DNA from: Struthio camelus
Taxonomy: Eukaryota > Chordata > Aves > Struthioniformes > Struthionidae
Length of the DNA stretch: 64,000 nt
Direction of reading: 5' to 3'
Assembly (NCBI RefSeq): GCF_040807025.1
Contig: NC_090945.1
Span: forward strand, 51,027,588-51,091,587
The notes under the pieces were generated by a model. It did not search any database. It had not been told where the DNA came from and saw only the letters and a program-made list of their open reading frames with translations. Both the position numbers and the translations under genes were made by a program. Of the stretch, positions 23,691-33,279 are shown in pieces; the first letter of the stretch is position 1; each line of letters starts with the position of its first letter.

Positions 23691-26600
23691 CAAGTCACAC
23701 GGGGAGGAGAAAAGAAACAAAAACAAACGCAGACGAAATTGGGTTAATGCTATGGCAGCCCTGCGGACCCCTCCACTGCAAATCAGTTTGTAAGCTCGTT
23801 GCGTTCCTGCTGTAAGGGAAAAATGCAAAAATTAAGATGATTAACGTGGTAGCCGGCTGACTATTTTATTCACATACTTCCTGCGCTTGTATCTAAGGAT
23901 TTTAAGATGATGTTGAGGAGGCAGAACATGAACGTTGCAGCTTCCCGCGAGCTCAGATGCTGATTCCTTCGCCAGTCTGTTTTTAAGGTTAGGCAAAGCA
24001 GACGAGACTCAGTGCAGAGAGGCGAATTCAGCGCAGCCCTGTGTGGCGAGAATGACTCCTCCACCACAGATGTTATAGCAAATGTATTTTAACATGTATT
24101 AGGCCTCCAGGGCTTGCATCAGAAACAAATCTGCACCAATATTTACATGTCAATATTTTCCTGCCCTTAAGAGAACTGTGTTCAGAAAGGTGCCTGGTCT
24201 GCTGCTTCTGCCAGGCATTCACCTTGTCACATGTGACAGGAACAAAAAAAGGGCTTTAAATTATTACAGTGGGTGGTTTTTTTTAGTTCTTTGAAAAAAA
24301 AAAATTGCCTGAGAGTAAAAATACTACTGAAAACTGAAACTTGAAAACATTGACTGTGAGAGATAACATCTTTAATGGGCCACATGCAAAAGCATGTGCT
24401 GCAGCAAACACTCACAGCACCCAGCGGGTTTCCTGCTGCTCTGCTAAGCTTCACCAGCAAAAGCTTCAAGGGTTAATAACGCAGCATCCTACCAAAGCCA
24501 CAGAGCGTCCTCTGACTTTGAATGTGTTACAAGTGATATTCTCTAAAGGAGCAGTCAGAAAAACCATATCCAAAAGGCACTAAGATTTCAAAACTCCTCC
24601 CTATTTTAAAGGGCATATAAGGGTGTATAAATCAACCAAGAAACCATACATCAAATAAACAATGGAACTGAATGCAACACTATCAGGTACCCTCCAGAAT
24701 GAAACAACAGCGCTAGGGTCTGAAAGATGTTAGTCATTACAAAATTTAAACAAAAATAATAAATCCAATTCCCCTCCACCATCCCTAGACCAATATTATC
24801 CTGTGTAAGAAAACAAGGAACTGTTCTCCATCAATGTTTCACCTCTTCACGCCAGTATAAAATTAGCTCCCCACAAAAATGTAGCTAGGAGGTCAAACAG
24901 CGCTCTGAGCCGCAGTTGTGTGCAGCTCTGCCGTGCACCTCTTAACTGCTGCTGAATTATTTAGACTCCGGTCGCGTAACAGAGAGCAGAACTGGCCCAA
25001 AGGATCTACGTATCATCAGCTACCCATCAAAAAACAACAAACTGAACTTGAATAGGACTTCCTCTGCCTTCGCTGATTTATTTAAAGCTGCCACACACAG
25101 AAAAGCTCAGACAATCCTCTACAACGTCCACTAGCTGAACTTTATGAAACCCAAATGTGGCATTATTGCCGCTGTCTGCATCTCCTTAGAAAAAGCAGGC
25201 TCTTGGACAAAACGCTGCCTGCAGTAGAAGTAGCTGTTGGCCCCTGTGGTTTCCTTCCTCCCAAGAACTATTTTCATTATTGTTGACAGAAAAATCCTGC
25301 ACCTGTTCATATTACCACAAAGGAGGAAACCCTCCTTCAAGCTTACGTTGAAAAGGTCATCAGGCCGTTTCTTCTTCAGAAAGATTAGCAATGAAAAAGC
25401 AGAGCATGCCACTGCCGTGTACCCTGACAGAAGAAACTCCAGCAAGAGCATGCACAAGTCTCGACTATCAGCCCTTGGCTGTGCAATCCAATGCACCAAG
25501 GCAGAGAGCAAAAATAATTAAGGAGCAGTAGCAGGGACAGATCTAACTCAGCCCATTGCTTGCGTTATACCCCAGCACTGGACGGGAGGCGTCTCCAGTT
25601 ATGGCAAACACCTTGCCAATTGAGGCAAGGCTACCAACAAGACGCAGGGCGAGAGCTCCTGAGGAGCAACACCGGACCTTGTGTGCAGACTTTTTGGCGC
25701 TTGCAGGAAGCCAACCGCCCCAGTGAGGTGCCCAGGTGTCTGACAGCAGGTGGGAAGTGCGTAGGAACAATTTTGGGAGGCAGGCTGGCCAGATGGTACC
25801 ACCTTTCCTTCCCTTTGCCCCAGCCCCGGCCAAGAGGCGAAGCGGCCGACAGGGAGAGGCCACGCAGGAGGACGCGTGGGAGGTGGAGCACAGGTTCACT
25901 GTCACTGGAGGAAGCCGGAGCTGTGATCAGAACAAAAGAGAAAGAGACATCTTTTCTCACAAGCGAGAAACCAGTTAACAGCAAAGTCACCAACACGAAT
26001 GGAAGCTCTGCTGGCCAAAGGCAGAAACCTGACAGCGAAGCCTACAAGCTGCGGGGGCAGAGCCCTAGCTTTCCCTGAAGTCTAAAGAGCCCTGAGGAAA
26101 CTCAAAGCATGGACAGGCAGTCTTCAGTTTCTGCAGGTGTACCTTTCTCCTAAGTACAGAGTAAACCTATTTCAGAATCCTGTGCCAAATACGTGTGCGT
26201 GCTACGCAACACTACTGCATTCCCTGTGGGAATTAACCCGTAATCCTGCCATAGCCAAAGGCTGGGCTTGGAGATGGGTTTCACCTGCAAAGGGAAGGGG
26301 GCACAGCCAACTGGCTCCTGTCTGCACAAAGAGACAACTGTCTGGGAGAGCCATGCCAGAGGTGCAAGGAAGCCAAAACCTGCCCAGAAAAAAGGAGATT
26401 TGACACAAAGGAGCAGTGTGTCAGGAGGAAACCGAGCATCACAACACGCCCAGCAGGCGCATCGCTACCCAGTGAGCGTGCACGCGCTGGGGAAGGAGGA
26501 CGACGGCCAGGCATTACAAATAAGCAGGAACCAAGGCTATTGCTATGCACTGAAATAAGGATCCAGTTCTGGGAGGTTTCAAGCCGACTCACTTACCATA

Positions 26601-27134
26601 ATTTTGAATGGGATTTGAATACGTTTGCATACAAGGATCTTGCCTTGCTCCAGGAGCAAGTCAACAGCGGCAGTCCCAAACCTCAGGAAAAATCTGGTTT
26701 ATAACATTATATGATTCTAAGACACCTGGATTAATTTATGCTGAGGAAAATTATTTCATTTTTTCATATACTCATTCATTTTTTTCATTTTTTCAGCTGA
26801 GTTACAGAAAGGACGATTCTGCCTTGACAGGAGGCTTAAAGCAGCGCTCTCTGCCATTCCAAAACCAAGAAAAGCCTGTTGGCATTCTTTAACTCGCTTG
26901 CAAAATTGCATGAGAAACGGATGTGCCTGGGCTTAGCTTTCCTGGGCAAAGGAACAGATCCCATTCAAACAGACTGGGTCTAGCTTCCCTCGCTTGGTTA
27001 GTCTATACTCATCTCCCATATACAGGTATATATTCCCCTTACGGAAATACCGTCAGTGTCATCACACTGTATGCATGACTGGGTCTGCCTGTGTCCCCTA
27101 CCGTGCCCTAGTCACTTTGAAACCACTGAGCCCT
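23691..27134. other. Gene-free stretch
   Basis: No recognised gene. It contains a perfect TCACATGTGA palindrome (24227-24236). Open frames at 25131-25511 (minus, 126 aa) and 25560-26078 (plus, 172 aa) are the longest but match nothing I know and overlap one another's neighbourhood on opposite strands, so I treat them as chance. Confidence 0.45.
24226..24237. promoter_or_regulatory. Perfect 12-bp E-box palindrome GTCACATGTGAC
   Basis: The sequence GTCACATGTGAC is its own reverse complement and contains the CACATG E-box core in the TCACATGTGA form bound by MITF/TFE-type bHLH-ZIP factors. A single site this short may be coincidental. Confidence 0.4.
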
Positions 27135-27306
27135 GGAAGAGGGGCCCAGAGAGGCAGCAGAGTCTCCACCCTTGGGAATACCCAAAACATGACTGACCCA
27201 GGCCCTACACAGCCTGATCGTGCGCTGAAGTTAGCCCTGCCTTGAGCAGGGGGCTGGGTAAGGGACCTCCAAACGTCCCTGCCAACCTGAAATATTCTGA
27301 TATTCT
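27135..27306 (+). mobile_element. CR1 LINE 3' tail, plus orientation
   Basis: Ordered CR1 landmarks are visible: GCAGCAGAGTCTCCACCCTTGG, then GACTGACCCAGGCCCTACACAGCCTG, then GAGCAGGGGGCTGGG and CCAACCTGAAATATTCTGATATTCTG. The last is the 3' terminus with its short ATTCTGAT-type repeats. It is a 5'-truncated copy without coding sequence. Confidence 0.8.
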
Positions 27307-28814
27307 GCAGTCACCGTCAATCAGTCAGCTCTGAAAGAAGGGGACGTGTCTTAAAAGATAAGAAGTTCCTGCAAGTTCGTAAAAACTGGTGCCTGGATAG
27401 AAAAACACCTCTCACTAGTTCCTCACTGAGGAAGAGGCTGCTGCAGTCATTAGTTACTAAAGACTAGAAAACACGTAAGGAGACAGGGCGGGAAGAGGCA
27501 AGCAAGCAACCCAAATCCCAAGCAAATCAGTCTTCTCCAGCTGCAACGTCCCCGGAGCGGGGCCAGGCACCCTCCACGTGGGGCAGTGCGGCCCTGGGCT
27601 CAGTGCACTGGCTGCCAAGCCGCTCGGGCAAAACCCAGCCGTTAGCACCCTCCCTGCCTCCGCTCACAGGGATTTCTTCAGGCTTGTCTGTTGACCACGT
27701 CACAAAATCGCACAGAGATTAAATTGATATTACTCACCAAGAAACAGTCATCTTTTGAGAACCAAATTGGTGGTTGCATTATGAGAGCCGGGAGGACTTT
27801 TTACGACCTTGCGTAATTTTTGCCAGCATGGATAACAAACGGAGTCAAACACTGTATTTCAGAGTAAACGTCTGATTTCCTAGTCCTTAAGAAGTCCGCC
27901 TTTGCATTTACATCATTCTGCACTTGTCCGACTGCTTTTGGTCTGTGCAAGTTACAAGCACATTGCCGTCTTCCGAGCCACCATAAATATTCTCTGCGAT
28001 GGAACAGCGTTATGGATACATACAGTAACTCTCATCCTTGAGTATCACTTGGAAGAGCTTCAAACACAGGAGCCCTGGGGAGACTTTACCAAGTATGTAC
28101 ATCATTCCCGGCAGGATGCACGTGCCTCCTATCACGCAGCCTGGGGTTAGTGCTTTGGCAGTAAGTGAGCCGAGCTGCCTTCCTCACAGAAATGAGGGTA
28201 GCTCAAGCCAAGTTGTCTGACCACCGGCGGCTGGTACTGACTGTCACATGTAATGACCAGAGGTGAGATGCGACCACAAAACTTGCTTTAGCTACATAAA
28301 GGTTAACGGATAGTTTAAACTGGAGCTCCCGTTCTCCATCAACTATTAATTTTCAGATGACTGAAGCTGAGAGCAGCAAATCCTTCTCCTGGCTAGTGAC
28401 AGTTTACTTTGGAGACAAACATTTATATACCTAGAGAGATGCAGACAGCCCTTCTGGCACCCCGCTCCGTACCCAAGTGATGAGCAGAGCTTGCTGAAGC
28501 CAAGAGGCTCCAACTCTCACCCGCAGTCAGGCAGGGGACATGGCTCAGTCCTCCTCTCCTCCTGCAGCCACGCTGGAGGCCCATCCTGCCGGGACGTCAG
28601 CCATGCCCCAACCCCACAAGCTCCTGCTGGGCACCCTACTGACCCCAGGAGACCAAAAAAGCTGCAACATTTTGCCCCAAAGGAAAAGTGATGCAGGTGC
28701 GGGGCAGGGAGCTTTAATCACTGCTACAAACAAGGACAACCCACACCTCTTTTCGATGTATAATCCACAGGATATCATCGTCTAACTTGCTTGTAGGACC
28801 ACAGATGTGTGCCA
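27307..28814. other. Gene-free stretch
   Basis: Nothing recognised between the CR1 tail and the tandem array. Short open frames only. Confidence 0.5.
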
Positions 28815-29528
28815 ACATTTTACATAGCCAAACTTAATGGTGAGGGGAGAGAGGCCATCACTGAGGTAAACAAAAACCCTGCTTTCAGAAGAGCAGAAAT
28901 CTAAAGCTCTTTGTTTACTTTGGAAGAGGCCTTCCAGCCCCCACACAACTGTAAATCTTAATACTAAACCCAAGCTGAGCCAGAAGCAAGAGAGCCCACT
29001 CCATCCAGAGACTAACTATTCCTCAGAGAATTCAAATGTCAGCTCTTCGTTTACATTACATGATACTTTCCAGCCCTATGCAACTCAGCTTTCTCTTTCT
29101 CTTAGCCCTAACCCTAAGCCTAGGCTCAGTCCCACTCCAGGCCCTTCCCTTCTCACAGTAAACCTTCCTAAGAAGAGAATTTGAGCATCAGCCCTCTGTT
29201 TACTTTAGCACCCTCTTCCCAGCTGCAATACAACTGTAGCTCTGGACTTTCTCCTTTCCTTAAACCTAACCCTAGGGTGAGCCTTCAATAATGCACTCCC
29301 AAATCTTCCTTCCCCACAATAAAAATTCCTTTGAGGATATTCTTCTTCCAGGCCCAATTTTCCCTTGGGAGATGCTTTCCAGCCACACTCCAGTTGTATC
29401 TCCCAAGCGTAACTCTAACTGTAACCCTACCTGAGGGTGAGCTGCCGGCCAGGAACCCCACTCTGTCCAAAGACTCAATATTCTTCAAGGGAGAACTCTA
29501 ACATCAACCCTCAGTTTACTTTTGTAGG
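28815..29528. repeat. Diverged tandem array with telomere-like segments
   Basis: Four related units can be aligned on the shared anchor TTCCAGCC or TTCCCAGC at about 28932, 29068, 29216 and 29377, giving steps of 136, 148 and 161 bp. Each unit has, in order, an AGAGCCCACTC-like stretch, an ACTATTCCTCAGAG-like stretch, TCAGCTCT(T/G)(C/T)GTTTAC, the anchor with CAACT, and then a C- and A-rich run resembling CCTAACCCTAA. The best telomere-like runs are at about 29106-29121 and 29264-29277. A fifth partial start ends at about 29528. The units are well diverged, so this is an old tandem expansion, not an active telomere. Confidence 0.7.
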
Positions 29529-29689
29529 CAGTAAATATACTTTTGGTCTTTTCTAGTAAAAGATCACAGGCTTTGAATGGACCTGGTAGCACGGGTTCTC
29601 TGGACTTGTGTCTGGCCTTGTTTTCACCTGAGCTGGGTTTAGCTTTTTTCAGCTGTGATAAACCACAGTTGGCGGTCATGTGCAGCTGT

Positions 29690-30205
29690 ATATGGGAAAG
29701 GCCTAGCAATGCTAGAAAGCCCAGTTTTGGTTCCTCCAGTTCAACAGAGAGCTGAACAACTGGAGAGAGTTCAGTGGAGGGCCACTGAGATGATCTGAGA
29801 GTTGGAGAACTTGACACATGAGGAAAGGTTGAAGGAAAGGGATTTGTGCAGCCTAGAGAAGAGAAGGCTCAGCAGAGAGCTGAGGAGTCTCCCAGTACCT
29901 GAATCGTGGGTACAGAGGTGGTGAGTGCTCTCTTCTCACAGGTGAGCGGAGACAGGAACAAGAAGCAACAGGCACAAGTTGCTTCAGGGGAAAACCTGTC
30001 TGGATATAAAGAAATAATCCTTCTGCTGTGGAAACAATTAAATATTGGAATAGGTTGCCCAGATAAGTGGTAGGAGTCTGCCTTGCTGGAAGTATTCAAG
30101 ACTCAGCATGACCTGAGGCCCTGCTTTCAAGGGAAGGTTGGACTCCATGAGCTCCAGGTGTCCTTTCCAACCCCTCATTTTCTGTGATTCTGTGATCCTA
30201 TGAAG
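29690..30205 (+). mobile_element. CR1 LINE 3' portion, plus orientation
   Basis: It carries typical CR1 landmarks in order: GTTCAGTGGAGGGCCACTGAGATGAT, GAGGAAAGGTTGAAGGAA, GCCTAGAGAAGAGAAGGCTC, GGTTGCCCAGATAAGTGG, and CCAACCCCTCATTTTCTGTGATTCTGTGATCC at the 3' end. It is 5'-truncated with several frameshifts. The DNA at 29529-29689 may belong to the same insertion but I cannot confirm it. Together with the flanking DNA it separates the fifth tandem unit (30705-30885) from the array to the left. Confidence 0.85.
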
Positions 30206-30704
30206 TCATTGCCTAACAAACAATAGCCCTTTATGTTAAAAGGGGCTGGGAGAGGCTTTAGAGCAACTTTCAAACTTCAGCTGGAAAGTCAGAAAAAAGA
30301 AAACAGATTGTGTTAAGAAAGGAAGGTCCCAAGAGAACCCCAGGACCAAGGAAGACTAAACCTGCCATGAACATCACACCCCTGGTGGCAAAAGACTCAG
30401 GATGCTGGAGACTCACTGTCCGTGAGTGAGTGGGAGTATGTGGGAGACTCCCCCACATACACAAATGCACTCACACACACTCAAGTCTTCTTGAGGAAGA
30501 CTGAACCTTTTGGCCTTTGGACCTATTGGAAGGGTGAGCACACAACCAAAGAAAAGGGGCAGAGACTGTAAAGTTTATGCCTAACAGCTTTAACTGCTAT
30601 GAGTTTTTCTTATGTTAATTAGATAATGGGGATTATTAGACTGTTAAAAAACATTAATTAGATCACTAGTAAATTCTTAGCTCCATATATGTTGTATTCC
30701 CCTT
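30206..30704. other. Unassigned sequence between CR1 and last array unit
   Basis: Contains an imperfect inverted repeat around 30422-30472 and AT-rich sequence from about 30590 to 30700. It could be part of the same insertion that split the tandem array, or a second inserted element. No coding sequence recognised. Confidence 0.4.
30422..30472. repeat. Imperfect inverted repeat
   Basis: GTATGTGGGAG faces CTCCCCCACATAC around a single A, and the outer GTGAGTG faces CACTCAC. The whole forms an approximately 50-bp hairpin with small mismatches. It could be the remnant of a small foldback element. Confidence 0.6.
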
Positions 30705-30885
30705 TGTCTACAACAGTATTTTGAGTGCAACACTTCAGCAGCCCCTTTCCAGCTTCACTTCAAGTATTGCTATAGGTTTTCTCTTCCTCCCAAGCCTAAC
30801 CAAAAATCTAACCCACAGTGAGCCAAAGTTCAAGAGACCCTGCTCTGCCCAAAGACAAAATATTCCTCATAGACCAAATGGAGCC
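30705..30885. repeat. Isolated fifth unit of the telomere-like tandem array
   Basis: The anchor TTCCAGC at 30747 is followed by CAAGTATTGC, AGCCTAACCAAAAATCTAACCC, then GAGCCAAAG, AGAGACCCTGCTCTGCCCAAAGAC and ATATTCCTCATAG. This is the same order as the units at 28815-29528. The unit starts mid-way, in line with an insertion at about 29529-30704 having split it. Confidence 0.65.
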
Positions 30886-31930
30886 TTTGCGTTCCCAGGC
30901 CACTGAGCAGCGGGTTTGTAACACAAAATTGGACATTTCAGATGGATTTGTGATAAAATTTGGGGTTGTGATATGATAGCAGGCTAAGGACACAGCAAAA
31001 TCCTAGTGCCCACAACCCCATTGTTTGGTTTCACTTTTTAATAACCAATTAGCATGTCTCCCCTTGATACAGACATTTTTGTGCCTGTTAGAGCTTACTA
31101 GCCAAACATGTGTGGCACTTGCTATGCAGCTGGCTACCAGTCTAGTTAGTACTAGAACGATAATCGCATCTGAGGAACACTAAGTCTACGTATTTTGCAT
31201 ACCTTGATCAATCCTTTTAGCTTCCAACAGCTTGAAAAACTGCAAGATGCTAAACGGTCTCAACTTCTACCAATGCCAATGACAGCCCAGAGTACAGCCC
31301 CTCAAAGAATCAATGGCATGGCCTGCACACCACCACCCAAGCAAGCCCCCACGCACCCTTATTTGGATACTCAACAGCTTCCCTCAGAGACCCAGAGGAA
31401 TCAAAACTTGCCCTCATGTGCTGGATGTTGAAAGCCTTAGGGGATGCTTACTTGAAGCATGTTTACTTGACCTCTGATTCATTCCATTAATAAGGAGTTA
31501 ATGCTTGGAACTCTGTAAAAAGAGAATCTTACAGACAAGGCAACTGAGAGCAACCTAAAGAGATATCTACCAGGAATGGGGCAAGCACAGCTGAAACTGC
31601 TTGGGGCTGGGGATGGACTAAATCATTTCTCGAGATCCCTCCCATTAAGCGACTTGCCCAAGACCCAGCCACAGAGTAACAGCAAAAGAGGTTCCCCGAC
31701 TCCCAGCCTGCTGCACTTGAGGCCAAACTTGAGTATGTCGCCTTTAAGCTCTAGTTCCTCTTTCCACCTCTGGTGAGCACAGTACTTCCCATTTTGTTAG
31801 ATGGGCACTGGAGAAATCGTAAAGAAGGCCCATGCTAATTGTTCATTCTGAGAGGTCACATTCACCTATCAAACCCATACCAGCTGGGGCTTCTGTAAGA
31901 TTAAAAGAGAGAGACAAACAAGAGGATTAT
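30886..31930. other. Intergenic stretch downstream of IRF2
   Basis: No recognised feature. It lies just beyond the inferred IRF2 poly(A) site. Confidence 0.5.
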
Positions 31931-31953
31931 TAAAAATTTAACTATATACCATA

Positions 31954-31959
31954 TTTATT
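31954..31959 (-). terminator. IRF2: IRF2 poly(A) signal AATAAA (probable main site)
   Basis: TTTATT on the plus strand is AATAAA on the minus strand, about 1.0 kb after the stop codon. It sits in AT-rich sequence, and cleavage would be expected around 31930-31945. The 3' UTR length agrees with the roughly 1-kb 3' UTR of mammalian IRF2. Confidence 0.65.
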
Positions 31960-32571
31960 ATCAATCCACAGGATAATCTGATTGCTACATGAGCTCATAA
32001 AAGCTATTTCACCTTTACAAAATTAAAAAAAAAAATGTGCCACAAGGATGTAATAACTGCTGATAACCAAGGACTGAATCTTAAAATTATAAATTTGCTG
32101 TAGAAAAGATTAAAAAAATTATATTCACTTTAGAATTTTACTTTGAATAAAATATTCCCCTGTATAAAAAATAAAAAAGCTTGCTCTGGTTAGAATTAGA
32201 GTATTTTTTTCTTCTTCTTTTTTAAATCTGGGAATTTGCATAATATCTCTGTAATAGTTTTTTTTTTTCTTCCTATTGTACCACGCGGCATTCAAGCATA
32301 GCAGATTAGAAACAAACATGAGAAAAGCAGTCTTAAAATGTATGAAATCCACATGGGAAGTTCTACCTTCCTTTCCTTTCCTCTATTCTTTAAAGACACT
32401 TTAGCAAGAATAGCCTTGGAAAAGAATATAGGTGGGGAGGGACCTTCAATGTGCCATTAATTAGAGCAAGGTAATAAAAGGCTTTTCGTAAGTGCTTTCT
32501 TAATAAGGTGCAGAAGCAGACTGCAACGTTGCTAGTACTGCACTATGTACAATATTCACAATAGATTTTTT

Positions 32572-32577
32572 TTTATT
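32572..32577 (-). terminator. IRF2: Alternative upstream AATAAA in IRF2 3' UTR
   Basis: TTTATT on the plus strand, giving AATAAA on the minus strand about 395 nt after the stop codon. It could support a shorter 3' UTR. Confidence 0.35.
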
Positions 32578-32967
32578 TAAAAATATTCCAGCTAGTTCAC
32601 ATTTTCTCTTCCATTCTGAGGCTTTCAGTTCCATCACAGCCTTGACAGCAAGAAGCGCAGCAGCACCACTTCCCTTGTGGTCAGTTGGTCCTCTTATGAA
32701 GCACTGGAACCTGCGAGTGGGCCAAAGTTCTTGGTTTTTTTCCTACGTAGTAACCTTGGAAGTCCGTCTGGGTTCAGGTGTACATACTGATGGCTGGAGT
32801 CCTGAGTTAAAAAACACTCCAGCACTGGAGTCGGACACAGCAACGTTTTATATTGCCAAGGCTTTACCTTAGATTTGTCTAATGTGCGTCAAGGGATGAA
32901 CCTCTCCTAGAGAAACATAAAATACAAAACCAAACAAAACAAAGCTAAAAAACACACCGTCAATGGC

Positions 32968-33279
32968 TTAGCAGCTCTTGACTCTCGACTGGGTGATGTC
33001 TGACGTTTTCTTGATGACGCTAGCCCGTGTCTCGCGGTCTGGTCGGCTGCTACTAGTGGAGGCTGTGGACACTACTTGTGGCAGAGGGATGTCTGAGAAG
33101 GGGGGCCAGGAGCTGTTGTAAGGCAGTGGGCAGCTTTCTTCTTTGATGGTGACCTGGAGGTCAGGCTTGTTGGCTACAAAAGTAGCCATGCTGGGAAGCA
33201 TATGAGAAGTGTTCCTCATTCCCAGATTGCTCAGATATTGTTTGCCTTCAATGTTTTTCTTCTGCCAATGAAGTCGTCC
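32968..33279 (-). CDS. IRF2: IRF2 coding exon 9 (last)
   Basis: Acceptor AG at 33281-33280 follows a strong polypyrimidine tract; the stop TAA is at 32970-32968. It encodes residues 246-348, starting GRLHWQKKN in phase 0. It carries VTIKEES with the SUMO-type K291, and the conserved C-terminal Ser- and Arg-rich tail associated with repression in mammalian IRF2. Confidence 0.97.
   Translation of the reverse strand, partial: GRLHWQKKNIEGKQYLSNLGMRNTSHMLPSMATFVANKPDLQVTIKEESCPLPYNSSWPPFSDIPLPQVVSTASTSSSRPDRETRASVIKKTSDITQSRVKSC

Larger units (their letters stand above)
31945..32967 (-). other. IRF2: IRF2 3' UTR
   Basis: Runs from just after the stop codon to the AATAAA at 31954-31959. It is AT-rich, contains no recognisable repeat, and has long T or A runs typical of 3' UTRs. 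An earlier AATAAA at 32572-32577 could give a UTR of about 0.4 kb. The exact cleavage site needs transcript data. Confidence 0.65.

Noticed and set aside
25131-25511. 126-aa minus-strand open frame with hydrophobic stretch
   Set aside because: It overlaps a comparable frame on the plus strand, has no recognisable motif and no splice or promoter context. Probably chance.
29106-29121. CCTAACCCTAAGCC run as an interstitial telomere
   Set aside because: It contains fewer than three perfect CCCTAA units and repeats only as part of a longer tandem unit, so it is telomere-like, not a true interstitial telomere.
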